Origin: Flavobacteriales bacterium
Lineage (GTDB): Bacteria; Bacteroidota; Bacteroidia; Flavobacteriales_E; Vicingaceae
Direction: 5' to 3'
Assembly: GCA_026196775.1 (NCBI GenBank)
Contig: JAPHUD010000012.1
Span: 62,001 to 126,000 of the forward strand
Length of the DNA stretch: 64,000 nt
Made by a program: the position numbers and the translations under genes. Every line of letters starts with the position of its first letter. Positions within the stretch are counted from its first letter, which is position 1. The notes beneath the pieces are model-generated. The model did not search any database, was not told the DNA's origin, and saw nothing but the letters and a program-made list of their open reading frames with translations. This document shows, in pieces, positions 7,756-16,853 of this stretch.

Positions 7756-8370
7756 CTAAAAATTAAATACTAAACTAGCTCCATGCATAATGTTATTATT
7801 GGCTGTTAATTGTGTTGTTGGAACTATTCTTAATGAAAGGTTATCGTTTTTAGGGAAAGAATACAAATGTGCATCAACACTGGCATCTACAATGTTAAGG
7901 GCATAAAAAATACCCGCCACAATAATGGATAAATCTCTATTTCGTTGGTAAAAATTATAGTTAGATTCTAAACTTTGAACTGACAAACGACCATCAAACT
8001 CATCAACAGTATTGGGGTCATTATCCAATCGTTCACTCAATGCCGTTTTAAATCTATCGTAGGTTTTATTGTTTTCTACTGCAAAATAAATGGAAGTTCC
8101 TATTGCTCCGTAAATTATGGGGATTTTCCAGTATTTTTTATTGTAGGCTTGTCCTAATCCCGGAAGAATGGTACTCATAATGGCAGCTTTTGCCGGAGAA
8201 TGAGGTTTAGCTATATCTATCAATAAGGTATCAGGCACTTTATTGTTGTTGGAATTGACCGCTAAAGAATCTTGAGCGTTTACAGAAGTACTTATACCAA
8301 GTAACACAACAAATACCCAACAAAGTGAACGATAGTTAAAAAAGAAAAAATATGGCTGGGTTAATAACAT
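7756..8370 (-). CDS. DUF5683 envelope protein
   Basis: This 204-residue protein starts with a hydrophobic signal-like segment ([18 protein letters not shown]). The DUF5683 core follows: [19 protein letters not shown], then [20 protein letters not shown] second hydrophobic segment ([19 protein letters not shown]) comes later. In Bacteroidota this domain is often encoded beside parAB, as here (32 bases from parB). The biochemical role is unknown; the position suggests an envelope protein co-expressed with chromosome segregation genes. Confidence 0.8.
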   Translation of the reverse strand: MLLTQPYFFFFNYRSLCWVFVVLLGISTSVNAQDSLAVNSNNNKVPDTLLIDIAKPHSPAKAAIMSTILPGLGQAYNKKYWKIPIIYGAIGTSIYFAVENNKTYDRFKTALSERLDNDPNTVDEFDGRLSVQSLESNYNFYQRNRDLSIIVAGIFYALNIVDASVDAHLYSFPKNDNLSLRIVPTTQLTANNNIMHGASLVFNF

Positions 8371-8402
8371 CCAAATAAGTTAAAAGTTAGTGTTATTCAC
8401 TA

Positions 8403-9308
8403 TTAAAAACCTAATAATTCAGCAATTCTCTCTAAATCATCTTCGGTGGCGAAAGGAATTATCAATTTTCCTTTACCTTCTTTATTTTTTTGAATTTGCA
8501 CTTTAGTTTGTAAGATATTGCTTAAGTCTTCCATTATTTTTTGATTGGTAAATGATAAGGTTGATGGAGCTTTTGAAGTAGATTTTTTCTCTACATCTTT
8601 TACTTTTTCATCTTTAACCAATTCTTCTACCTGACGAACAGAAAGGCCTTCCTGAATAATTCTTTTGGCAATTTGTAGTTGCTTTTTTTCTTCCGTAATG
8701 TTGATTAACGCCCTTGCATGTCCCATAGAAATTTCTTTGGTTCTGATGGCTAACTGTATTTCAACAGGAAGTTTAAGTAATCTAAGGTAATTCGCTACAG
8801 TTGAACGCTTTTTGCTCACTTTTTCACTCAGTTGTTCTTGTGTTAAATTACATTCTTCAATTAGTTTTTGATAACTAAAAGCCACTTCTATAGCGTCTAA
8901 ATCTTGTCGTTGAATATTTTCAACCAATGCCATTTCCAGCATTTCTTGGTCGTTGGCAATTCTAATAAAAGCAGGAATCTCTGTTAATCCTGCAATTTGA
9001 GATGCTCTAAACCTTCTTTCTCCTGAAATCAGTTGGTATTTATCATAACCTAACTTTCTAACCGTTACAGGCTGTATAATTCCGTGTTCTTTAATCGATT
9101 CTGAAAGCTCCAATAAAGCTTCTTTCTCAAACTGTGTTCTAGGCTGAAAAGGATTGGCTTCAATTTGAGCAACGGGAATTGTAGATACAGAGCCAACCAC
9201 ATGATTGTTACTTTCCGGTAAATCTAATCTCGATTTTGATGTTATATCGGTATCGGCATTTTGTAATAATGCTCCTAACCCTCTTCCTAATGCTGGTTTC
9301 TTACTCAT
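8403..9308 (-). CDS. parB: chromosome partitioning protein ParB
   Basis: This 301-residue protein begins KKPALGRGLGALLQ, the ParB N-terminal signature bound by ParA. ANPFQPRTQF and SGERRFRASQIAGL (the arginine-rich CTPase/clamp motif) follow. The helix-turn-helix region is LTQEQLSEKVSKKRSTVANY. A C-terminal dimerisation domain ends the protein. ParB binds parS sites and recruits ParA and condensin. Its start overlaps the parA stop by eight bases, so translation is probably coupled. I saw no parS-like palindrome in the window. Confidence 0.95.
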   Translation of the reverse strand: MSKKPALGRGLGALLQNADTDITSKSRLDLPESNNHVVGSVSTIPVAQIEANPFQPRTQFEKEALLELSESIKEHGIIQPVTVRKLGYDKYQLISGERRFRASQIAGLTEIPAFIRIANDQEMLEMALVENIQRQDLDAIEVAFSYQKLIEECNLTQEQLSEKVSKKRSTVANYLRLLKLPVEIQLAIRTKEISMGHARALINITEEKKQLQIAKRIIQEGLSVRQVEELVKDEKVKDVEKKSTSKAPSTLSFTNQKIMEDLSNILQTKVQIQKNKEGKGKLIIPFATEDDLERIAELLGF

Positions 9309-10113
9309 CTTCTAAGGCTATAATTTTTTCTTCTTCACTCATTTTAGTCATGTTATTCTTTTGAAGAATTTCTCTGGCTAAATTTAAATAATTGATAGCA
9401 CCTTTACTACTTGCATCGTGCATAATAATGGTTTTACCATGACTTGGAGCTTCTCCCAAAGTAGTATTTCTTTGTATAATGGTATCAAACATCATGGTTT
9501 GGAAATGCGTTTTCACCTCTTCCACTACTTGATTAGATAATCTCAATCTAACATCATACATGGTTAACAACAACCCTTCTATATCTAAATCAGGATTTAA
9601 TCTTTCTTGAATAATTTTAATAGTGTTTAATAATTTCCCTAACCCTTCTAAAGCAAAATATTCACATTGAATTGGAATAATAACTGAATCTGCTGCTGTA
9701 AGCGAATTGATGGTAATTAACCCTAATGATGGAGAACAATCTATGATGATAAAATCATATTTGTCTTTAATGCTGCTAAAAGCATTTTTCATCATGTGTT
9801 CTCTGTTGGGCATGTTAATAAGCTCTATTTCAGCTCCAACCAAGTCTATATGAGCAGGTAAAATATCTAAATTAGGCGAGTCTGTATGCAAAATAGCATC
9901 TGAAGGATCAATTTCATTAATTAAACATTCGTAAATACTATTTTTAATATTTCGAGGGTCAAAACCAACTCCTGAAGTTGAATTGGCTTGAGGGTCAGCA
10001 TCTACTAAAAGTACTTTGTACTCTAAAACTCCTAAACCGGCAGCTAAATTAATGGCTGTGGTAGTTTTTCCTACGCCTCCTTTCTGGTTAGATATTGCAA
10101 TAATTTTACCCAT
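9301..10113 (-). CDS. parA: chromosome partitioning ATPase ParA (Soj family)
   Basis: This is a 270-residue deviant-Walker ATPase. Residues about 7-20 are SNQKGGVGKTTTAINL. VDADPQANST (about 38-47) and FIIIDCSPSLGLITINSL follow. IIPIQCEYFALEGL and the C-terminal helices are standard. No N-terminal DNA-binding domain is present, as is normal for chromosomal ParA. It drives origin segregation together with ParB. It lies 38 bases downstream of the MBL-fold gene on the same strand. Confidence 0.95.
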   Translation of the reverse strand: MGKIIAISNQKGGVGKTTTAINLAAGLGVLEYKVLLVDADPQANSTSGVGFDPRNIKNSIYECLINEIDPSDAILHTDSPNLDILPAHIDLVGAEIELINMPNREHMMKNAFSSIKDKYDFIIIDCSPSLGLITINSLTAADSVIIPIQCEYFALEGLGKLLNTIKIIQERLNPDLDIEGLLLTMYDVRLRLSNQVVEEVKTHFQTMMFDTIIQRNTTLGEAPSHGKTIIMHDASSKGAINYLNLAREILQKNNMTKMSEEEKIIALEDE

Positions 10114-10151
10114 AGTGTTATTTTTAGTTTATGTATTGTGTAACGTTTTTA

Positions 10152-10829
10152 TTAAAGTTTTATGGTTTCCCCGATTTCAAGCAAAATTAATTCTTTACCA
10201 CGAGATTTGAATTTATCTATCGCTTCATTTTTGTTAATTTCTATGTATCCAAACGTATCGTAATGAACGCCAATTATTTTATTACAATTAATAAATTCTG
10301 CGGCAATAATGGCATCCTCTATTCCCATTGTAAAGTTATCTCCAATAGGTAAAACTGCAAAATCTAACTTCTCAGAGTTTCCTATTAATTTCATATCCAT
10401 TGTAAGAGCCGTATCTCCCGCGAAATAAAAAGATTTTGAAGCATTTACAATAAAACCTCCTGGATTTCCCCCATAACTTCCATCGGGCAACATGCTCGAA
10501 TGAACTGCATTGGTATATTTTACTGTACCAAAATCAAATTTCCACTTTCCACCATGGTTCATCGGATGAACGTTTTCTATTCCTTTTTTCTCGTACCAAC
10601 TTACAATCTCAAAATTAGAAACCAGTTTTGCTCCTGTTCTTTTGGCAATATTTTCAGCATCTGCTACATGGTCTTCATGTCCGTGAGACAATAAAATGTA
10701 ATCAGCTGTTAAAGTAGTTACATCAATATGTGCTGCTTTAGGGTTGGGCGAAATAAAAGGATCGAAAAGTATGGTTTTATCTTGTGTTTTAACAGAAAAA
10801 CAAGCATGTCCATAAAAAGTTAATTCCAT
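10152..10829 (-). CDS. metal-dependent hydrolase, UPF0173 / beta-lactamase fold
   Basis: This 225-residue protein opens MELTFYGHACFSVKTQDKT and has DYILLSHGHEDHVADAE (HxHxDH metal site), then FAGDTALTMDMKLIG and IIGVHYDTFGYI. This set matches the UPF0173 (YtkL-like) subgroup of metallo-beta-lactamase-fold hydrolases, whose substrates are not settled. Length is normal. It is the first gene of the leftward run parA-parB-DUF5683-cca-miaA. It is presumably cytoplasmic, since there is no signal peptide. Confidence 0.88.
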   Translation of the reverse strand: MELTFYGHACFSVKTQDKTILFDPFISPNPKAAHIDVTTLTADYILLSHGHEDHVADAENIAKRTGAKLVSNFEIVSWYEKKGIENVHPMNHGGKWKFDFGTVKYTNAVHSSMLPDGSYGGNPGGFIVNASKSFYFAGDTALTMDMKLIGNSEKLDFAVLPIGDNFTMGIEDAIIAAEFINCNKIIGVHYDTFGYIEINKNEAIDKFKSRGKELILLEIGETIKL

Positions 10830-10957
10830 AATATCTAGCGTTAAAATTCAATGCTATACAAATTAACTTAAAAGTAGTTAGAATATGAGGCGAAACGCTA
10901 TGATTTTACCAACTACTTTTAAACATGCTTATGTTGAAATGAATTTTGAGTAGTTGC

Positions 10958-12430
10958 TTATTTCAACCTCCAAAAGTAAGGTGTAAATAAAATGGTAATT
11001 GTAAAAAGCTCTAACCTTCCTACTAACATTAAGAAAGATAACACCCATTTTACACTGTCTGGTAAATGATAAAATGTTGATGATGGTCCTATACTACCAA
11101 TTCCTGGACCTACATTACTTATAGAGGTTGCTACAGCACTAAGAGCGTCAATAAAATCAACACCTAAAAAAGTCACCACTATTGAACCTGTTACAAACAT
11201 AAAAAGGTAGAAAAACACAAAAGCTAAAAGATTATAAATAATTTTTTGTGATACTCCTACTCCGTTTAAATGTACAGGTACTACTGCGTTTGGGTGTAAT
11301 CTTCTTTTAAATTCTAAGAAGCCATTTTTCATTAGTAACACAATTCTTACTAACTTCATCCCTCCACTTGTAGAGCCAGCACTTGCTCCTGTAAATAATA
11401 ATAGAAAAAACAAGAAGGTTACAAATGGTCCCCACAAGGTAAAGTCTGATGTACTGTAGCCTGTTGTTGTGATTATACTTGTTACCTGAAATAAAACTGA
11501 CCTAAAAGCAGCTTCAACTCCTCCAGCTCTACCGTAAACAAAATATACCGTAGGAAAAATCACAAAACACAATACTATTATGGCAGCTACGTACCATTTA
11601 AACTCGTCATTAATCCAAAACTTTTTAAACTTGAGTTTAAAACCAAAATAAAGTAAAGTAAAATTCGTTCCTGCTAAAAACATAAACATAATAATAACAT
11701 ACTGAATATAAGCAGAGTCAAAATGTCCTACACTTGCTTGTTTAGTAGAAAAACCACCTGTTGACATGGTTGTAAGAGAATGGTTTATAGCATCATAAAA
11801 ATCCATTCCTCCAAACATTAATAATACGCATTGAATGGCTGTTAACGAGAAGTATATTAGCCATAGTCTTTTAGCTGTTTCTTTTATTCTTGGATGAATT
11901 TTATCTTTTGTTGGTCCAGGAGATTCTGAAGCAAAAAGTTCCATTCCGCCAACACCAAGTAAAGGTAATATGGCAATTGTTAAAACAATAATTCCCATTC
12001 CCCCAATCCATTGTGTCATACTTCTCCAAAATAAAATTCCTTTTGGAATTGACTCAATGTCATTTAAGATAGAAGCACCTGTAGTTGTTAAACCTGAAAT
12101 AGTTTCAAAAAAAGCATTGGTATAATCAGGTATTGCATTGGAAAACACATAAGGTAAGGATCCAAATAGAGTCATAGCTACCCATCCAAATGCTACAATT
12201 AAATAACCTTCTCGTTTTTTAACTTCATCATTCTTGTGTTTTTGAGTTCTTAATTTGATGATAAATCCGAAAAACAGTGTGGTTAATGAAGATAAAAGTA
12301 AAGGATATAAATCTCCCTCATCGTAATATAGTGCAAAAGGAATGGCTGTTGCCATCAATAACCCTGTGATAATAATTAGATTACCAATAACGTTAAAAAC
12401 AACTTTAATATTTATGAGGTTTCTAGACAC
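10958..12430 (-). CDS. trkH: Trk potassium uptake membrane subunit TrkH
   Basis: This is a 490-residue K+ translocating subunit. Four pore-loop motifs are visible: SGLTTTGASIL, TTMSTGGFST, ITTTGYSTSD and SNVGPGIGS. The transmembrane count fits the family. The start codon is GTG at 12430 (MSRNLINIK); the only nearby ATG lies deep in the first hydrophobic segment. The gene starts eight bases after the trkA stop, so the two subunits are co-translated. It imports K+ under control of TrkA. Confidence 0.93.
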   Translation of the reverse strand: MSRNLINIKVVFNVIGNLIIITGLLMATAIPFALYYDEGDLYPLLLSSLTTLFFGFIIKLRTQKHKNDEVKKREGYLIVAFGWVAMTLFGSLPYVFSNAIPDYTNAFFETISGLTTTGASILNDIESIPKGILFWRSMTQWIGGMGIIVLTIAILPLLGVGGMELFASESPGPTKDKIHPRIKETAKRLWLIYFSLTAIQCVLLMFGGMDFYDAINHSLTTMSTGGFSTKQASVGHFDSAYIQYVIIMFMFLAGTNFTLLYFGFKLKFKKFWINDEFKWYVAAIIVLCFVIFPTVYFVYGRAGGVEAAFRSVLFQVTSIITTTGYSTSDFTLWGPFVTFLFFLLLFTGASAGSTSGGMKLVRIVLLMKNGFLEFKRRLHPNAVVPVHLNGVGVSQKIIYNLLAFVFFYLFMFVTGSIVVTFLGVDFIDALSAVATSISNVGPGIGSIGPSSTFYHLPDSVKWVLSFLMLVGRLELFTITILFTPYFWRLK

Positions 12431-12438
12431 TTTTTTAT

Positions 12439-13776
12439 TTAATTGAAAAGTTTTTCCAACTCTAAAATACTTTCTTTCTTTGAAAAGACAATTACTTTAT
12501 CATTTTCTTCTAATTGAAAACCTCCAAATGGAATAAATCCTTTATTGTTTCTTACAACACCAGCAACACTAACTGTTTCTGGCAACTTTAATTCCCTTAA
12601 AGGTTTAGAAAGAATTTTAGTGTCTGCTTTAACATTGAACTCAATTATTTCTCCATCTACTCCATGGAAATTAGCAATAGCACTTACACCTTTCCTTAAA
12701 AAGGTGAAAATATTATTAGCAGCAATAATTTTTTTATTGATAAGTGTATCTATCCCAATATTATGTGAAAGGTTGATGTAATCTATATTTTCTACTCCAG
12801 CAATGGTTTTTTTAACACCATGAGATTTTGCAATTAATGAAGAAATAATATTGGTTTCAGAATCTCCTGTAACAGCAATAAAAGCATCCATTTCAGCTAT
12901 ATTTTCTTCTTCCAAAACAGAAACATCAGTTCCATCGGCATTTATTACCAAAGTATGTTTTAATTGATCTGCTATTCTGGTAGCTTTGTTTTTATCTTCT
13001 TCAATTAAAATTACATTATAATCTTTTTCAAGAATTTCAGCAGTAAGTACTCCTATTCTACTTGCTCCTAAAATCATAATATTCTTAATATCATAAAACT
13101 GCTGTCCACAAATTTTAGTAATTAAAGGAATACTTTCTGGAGTAGAAATAAAGTAAACAATATCGTTTTCTTTTAATTCGGTTGATGCCTGAATTAAAAT
13201 TGTTTTTTCTCCTCTTAAAAGAAATAATGGTTTAAAAGAACGGTTAGGATTTAAATAAGCTGTTTCAACAACAGATTTATCTTTTAATGGAGATTTGTCG
13301 CAAATAGGAATACCAAAAACAGAGAGCTTACCTCCTTCAAATTCGTAATCGTTAGTAAAAGCAGACTGGGTAATTAGTCTGTTAATTTCTTTTGAAGCCA
13401 ACTCTACAGGAGAAATAATATTATCTACCCCTAATGATTCGTAGAAAACACGCATACTTGTACCAATACCTTCATAGTTGTTTATTCTGGCTATGGTTCT
13501 TTTTGCTCCTAGTTTTTTACCTGTTATACATACCAACAAATTAGTTTCTTCAGAAGATGTTGCTGCTATAAGTAAATCACAAGAACTAATTTTTTGTTCT
13601 TTTAAAACTTCCAAATCTTTTGCATCGCCCAATACACAAAAAACATCTAAATGAGCTTGTATATAGTTTACTCGATCTTCATTTTCATCAATAATGTAAA
13701 TGTTTTGCGATTCGCTAGACATCATCTTTGCTAAGTGAAAACCTACTTCTCCGGCACCGGCAATAATTATTCTCAT
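12439..13776 (-). CDS. trkA: Trk system potassium uptake regulator TrkA
   Basis: This 445-residue protein has two RCK units. Each has a Rossmann NAD site: MRIIIAGAGEVGFHLAK at the start and IKNIMILGASRIGVLTAEIL near residue 230. Each is followed by an RCK_C domain, the last ending EENDKVIVFSKKESI. The peripheral subunit gates TrkH by nucleotide binding. It is upstream of trkH in the same operon. A promoter box TACATTTG lies 20 bases before the start on the - strand. Confidence 0.94.
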   Translation of the reverse strand: MRIIIAGAGEVGFHLAKMMSSESQNIYIIDENEDRVNYIQAHLDVFCVLGDAKDLEVLKEQKISSCDLLIAATSSEETNLLVCITGKKLGAKRTIARINNYEGIGTSMRVFYESLGVDNIISPVELASKEINRLITQSAFTNDYEFEGGKLSVFGIPICDKSPLKDKSVVETAYLNPNRSFKPLFLLRGEKTILIQASTELKENDIVYFISTPESIPLITKICGQQFYDIKNIMILGASRIGVLTAEILEKDYNVILIEEDKNKATRIADQLKHTLVINADGTDVSVLEEENIAEMDAFIAVTGDSETNIISSLIAKSHGVKKTIAGVENIDYINLSHNIGIDTLINKKIIAANNIFTFLRKGVSAIANFHGVDGEIIEFNVKADTKILSKPLRELKLPETVSVAGVVRNNKGFIPFGGFQLEENDKVIVFSKKESILELEKLFN

Positions 13777-13795
13777 AGTTTATCAAAAAAGAGGA

Positions 13796-13803
13796 CAAAT
13801 GTA
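13796..13803 (-). promoter_or_regulatory. putative -7 box for trkA-trkH
   Basis: TACATTTG on the - strand fits the Bacteroidota consensus TAnnTTTG and ends 19 bases before the trkA ATG. No clear -33 TTTG is seen at the usual distance. Confidence 0.5.
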
Positions 13804-13866
13804 ATCATTGAATTATACATATCTTTTAAAATTTAAATTATTTCTAATCAACAATTTTAAACAAAA

Positions 13867-13896
13867 AAAGTCCTAAGGTTTTAATCTTAGGACTTT
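13867..13896 (-). terminator. intrinsic terminator of the FKBP/gldI operon
   Basis: A perfect 11-bp stem, AAAGTCCTAAG with CTTAGGACTTT, has an 8-base loop. On the - strand it is followed by a run of seven T. It lies 22 bases past the stop of the last FKBP gene and before the trkA promoter region, so it closes the leftward FKBP operon. Confidence 0.9.
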
Positions 13897-13918
13897 GATA
13901 TTTATTTAAGTAAGCTTA

Positions 13919-14686
13919 TTAATCTAATATTTTTAATAATTCAACTTCAAATACTAAAGGCATAAAAGGTTTTATTGGTCCTTTTCCGCCTTGTGGTGCA
14001 TTTGCTCCGTAAGCTAACTCTTGAGGAATAAAAAATTTGTACTTAGCTCCTTCTTTCATTAACTGAACACCTTCTGTCCAGCCAGGAATTACTTGATTTA
14101 ATCCAAACTCAGCAGGTTGACCTCTTTCCACTGAACTGTCAAAAATAAGTCCTTCTGGAGTTAAACCAGTATAATGCACCCTAACTTTTGAAGTGGCAAT
14201 AGGCTTTTTTCCTTCTCCCTCTTTTATTACTATGTATTGCAACCCACTTGGAGTAACTTTAACTTCTTTATTCTTTTTATTATTTTCTAAAAACTTAAGT
14301 CCATCTGCTTTCACATTTTCAAACTGTTTCATTTCTTCAGCTTGAGCAGCTTCTTGTTTTTTCTGAAAATAAGGACGAATAATTTCGGGAGATTGCTCTT
14401 GAGTAATTAAATAATTAGTATCAGTAAAAGCAGCTTCTATACCTTTCATTAAAGCTTTCAATTCTGCCTCACTAAACTCTTGTTTGATGCTTGCTCCCAT
14501 GTTTAATCCAACACTATAACTTACTGAATCTAGCTGATTTTTTAGTTGGAAAGCATTTTTGTCAACTTTTTCTGTTTTAGTTTTCTTTTTCTTCTCTTTT
14601 TTGTCTTTTTTCTGTGCCTGTACATTAGCTGATGCTAATAACACTACTACAGAAAATAAACTTGCTTTAATTATTGATTTTTGCAT
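13919..14686 (-). CDS. FKBP-type peptidyl-prolyl isomerase, secreted
   Basis: This is a 255-residue protein. A signal peptide ending ASANVQAQ is followed by a Lys-rich linker (about residues 26-42), an FKBP_N helical dimerisation segment (SYSVGLNMGASIKQEF), and an FKBP_C catalytic domain at about 165-255. The domain has VRVHYTGLTPEGLIFDSS, NQVIPGWTEGVQLM and YGANAPQGG. It is a periplasmic Mip/FkpA-like isomerase. Its catalytic half is nearly identical to that of the next gene upstream, so the two are recent tandem duplicates. It is the last gene before the terminator. Confidence 0.92.
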   Translation of the reverse strand: MQKSIIKASLFSVVVLLASANVQAQKKDKKEKKKKTKTEKVDKNAFQLKNQLDSVSYSVGLNMGASIKQEFSEAELKALMKGIEAAFTDTNYLITQEQSPEIIRPYFQKKQEAAQAEEMKQFENVKADGLKFLENNKKNKEVKVTPSGLQYIVIKEGEGKKPIATSKVRVHYTGLTPEGLIFDSSVERGQPAEFGLNQVIPGWTEGVQLMKEGAKYKFFIPQELAYGANAPQGGKGPIKPFMPLVFEVELLKILD

Positions 14687-14730
14687 ATTACTTAGTTTTT
14701 ATAAAGCACAAACTTTTCCTTGTGTTTTTC

Positions 14731-15453
14731 TTATTTTACTACTTTAATTAACTCTACTTCAAAAACCAAAGGCATAAAAGGTTTAATTGGTCCTTGTCCA
14801 CCTTGTGGTGCATTAGCTCCGTAAGCTAATTCTTGAGGGATGAAGAATTTGTATTTAGCACCTTCTTTCATTAACTGAACACCTTCTGTCCATCCAGCAA
14901 TTACTTGGTTCAATCCAAATTCTATTGGTTCACCTCTTTCTACAGAGCTGTCAAAAACTGTTCCATCAGGAGTTGTTCCATGATAATGTACCTTAACAAC
15001 AGATGTTGCTGTTGGATTTGCTCCTTTTCCTTGTTTCATTACAATGTATTGTAAACCACTTGGGGTAACTTTAACATCTGGATTTTGTTTGTTTTCTTCT
15101 AAAAATTTAATTCCTTCTTCTTTAACATTTCCAAACTGAGCTTCTTGTTGTTTCTGTTGCTCTTCCATTTGTTTCATCTGTCTTTTCATTGAGTAAGCCT
15201 GTAAAACTGCGTCAACATCTTCTGTAGTCATTAATGTAACCCCTGAATCTGCTTGATGTTTAAAACCACTCAAATAAGCATCCATATTAATTTCCGGAAC
15301 ATTTTCTTTTAACCCAGTTGCTGAGTTCATGCCTATTGCATAACTTACAGAGTCAATATTTGTAGTAAGTTCAACTTTTTTATCTGCCGAACCAGAATTG
15401 TTGCACGCTGCTAACGTTAGTAAAGCTAATGCAGGTAATGTAATTTTCTTCAT
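14731..15453 (-). CDS. FKBP-type peptidyl-prolyl isomerase, lipoprotein
   Basis: This is a 240-residue protein with lipobox LTLAAC (Cys16), so it is anchored rather than free as its paralogue is. An FKBP_N segment with DSVSYAIGMNSATGL is followed by a Gln/Glu-rich helix (KRQMKQMEEQQKQQEAQ) and an FKBP_C domain. The FKBP_C domain carries VVKVHYHGTTPDGTVFDSS and a tail almost the same as that of the downstream neighbour. It probably folds envelope proteins. It is 23 bases from the third FKBP gene. Confidence 0.92.
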   Translation of the reverse strand: MKKITLPALALLTLAACNNSGSADKKVELTTNIDSVSYAIGMNSATGLKENVPEINMDAYLSGFKHQADSGVTLMTTEDVDAVLQAYSMKRQMKQMEEQQKQQEAQFGNVKEEGIKFLEENKQNPDVKVTPSGLQYIVMKQGKGANPTATSVVKVHYHGTTPDGTVFDSSVERGEPIEFGLNQVIAGWTEGVQLMKEGAKYKFFIPQELAYGANAPQGGQGPIKPFMPLVFEVELIKVVK

Positions 15454-15476
15454 AGTTAAATTTAAATTGTTTTTAT

Positions 15477-16313
15477 TTATTGATTAAAAGATTTCATTAT
15501 TTCGCTCAACTCCAAATTAAAAATTAATGGAGTTTTTGGAGGTACTATGCCTGTTGATGAGCCATATTCTCCAAAAGCAAGTTGCGAAGGTACTATTATT
15601 TTCACTTTCTCACCAACTCTCATTCCTTTTATTGCTATATTTATTCCTTTAACAACTTGGTTGGGTGTTCCGTACTCAAAATCCAACACCGTTCCTTCAG
15701 CAGCTTTATCAAGTGGTACATGGTTTAGAAAATAACCGTTATACTTTATCCTGATAAAATCTCCATAAGCCACTTTTTTCCCATCGGTTTTATTTATGTG
15801 AAAAATATACACCCCACCTCTTTTAATATATTCTGATTTGAAAAACCTGTTTACATACCAAGTAATATATTCGTGCTCTACTAAATCATCATCCCGTTCA
15901 CTTAAAAATACTTGATGTTCTTCTTCAGAAAAATATTGATTTACCTTAATAAATAAACGCAAGGTATCATTTGCTATTGCAGGCAATTGAAGTTCAAAAA
16001 AACCTTCGTTTAGCCATTGTGGTGTAATGTTAAAAACAGCACTATCTCCTACTTTTAATACTGAAAACAAGGTAGTAAACAATTCTCCTCCAATTGCAAA
16101 TGTATGTTGATGAAACCTGTTAAAAAGCAAACTATCGCCATCAAACAATTGTAATGATGCACTCACAAACTCCTTGTTTGATGAAGTTTTTTTTGTGTCA
16201 TCAAAAGCCAAGAGTTGGTAAGAAATACCATCTGTTAGTTCTGTAGCTTGTTGATTGTTTTTCACGCAAGAAAACAATAGCAAAATACCTAAAAGAAAAA
16301 ATAGTTTTTGCAT
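15477..16313 (-). CDS. FKBP-type peptidyl-prolyl isomerase-like lipoprotein (divergent)
   Basis: This 278-residue protein has lipobox LLLFSC (Cys16). It appears to carry two FKBP-like regions. The first, about residues 40-130, is degenerate (FVSASLQLFDGDSLLF, LKVGDSAVFNI). The second, at about 180-278, is canonical (IRIKYNGYFLNHVPLD, VVKGINIAIKGMRVGEKV, FGEYGSSTGIVPPKTPL). The first region may serve as a scaffold rather than an enzyme. It is six bases downstream of gldI, so the two are co-translated. Confidence 0.85.
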   Translation of the reverse strand: MQKLFFLLGILLLFSCVKNNQQATELTDGISYQLLAFDDTKKTSSNKEFVSASLQLFDGDSLLFNRFHQHTFAIGGELFTTLFSVLKVGDSAVFNITPQWLNEGFFELQLPAIANDTLRLFIKVNQYFSEEEHQVFLSERDDDLVEHEYITWYVNRFFKSEYIKRGGVYIFHINKTDGKKVAYGDFIRIKYNGYFLNHVPLDKAAEGTVLDFEYGTPNQVVKGINIAIKGMRVGEKVKIIVPSQLAFGEYGSSTGIVPPKTPLIFNLELSEIMKSFNQ

Positions 16314-16319
16314 GGTACT

Positions 16320-16853
16320 TTATTTAATTGCGATTAGCTCTAGATTGTAAATGATAGTAGAGCGAACAGGAATTTTATCAAAATCTCCTGCTAAACCATG
16401 AGCCAAATAAGATGGAATAATAATGATTGCTCTATCGCCAACATGTAAATAAGTAATTGCTTCGTGTAATCCAGATTCTACATTATCCTCTCCTATAGTA
16501 AACTCTTCTGGTCCTTTTTCTTTGGTAGAATAAACCTTTGTTCCATTTATTAAGCTTACTTCGTAACTAACTACTGCTTTTTTTCCTTCTACCGCTTTTT
16601 CTCCCTCACCTTTCTTTATTATTTGATAATGCACCCCTGTACCTGTACTAATTACATCCAATTTTCTTCTTTGAATGTAACCGTTTATTTGTCGCTGTTC
16701 TTTCTCTACCGCTTGTTTATTAGCTTCTATTAATGCTTCTTTTACTTGTTTTGGGTCAGACTTTTCTATAGGTTTTTCTTCTTCGCAAGAAAATAAGCTC
16801 ATAGAGAACAATCCTATAAAAAAGTAACTAATTATATATTTGTAGAACATCAT
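16320..16853 (-). CDS. gldI: gliding motility-associated peptidyl-prolyl isomerase GldI
   Basis: This 177-residue lipoprotein has lipobox SLFSC (Cys23). An FKBP-like domain covers about residues 70-177: GTGVHYQIIKKGEGEKA, VVSYEVSLINGTKVYS and YLAHGLAGDFDKIPVRSTI. GldI of Flavobacterium johnsoniae is an FKBP-like lipoprotein needed for gliding. Size, lipobox and truncated FKBP core here match that family. The gene overlaps the nrnA-like stop by four bases (ATGA). The other gld genes are not in the window, so motility cannot be concluded from this locus alone. Confidence 0.82.
   Translation of the reverse strand: MMFYKYIISYFFIGLFSMSLFSCEEEKPIEKSDPKQVKEALIEANKQAVEKEQRQINGYIQRRKLDVISTGTGVHYQIIKKGEGEKAVEGKKAVVSYEVSLINGTKVYSTKEKGPEEFTIGEDNVESGLHEAITYLHVGDRAIIIIPSYLAHGLAGDFDKIPVRSTIIYNLELIAIK

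Noticed and set aside
8403-10113. A parS site near parAB
   Set aside because: No TGTTTCACGTGAAACA-like palindrome was seen in the region or elsewhere in the window.
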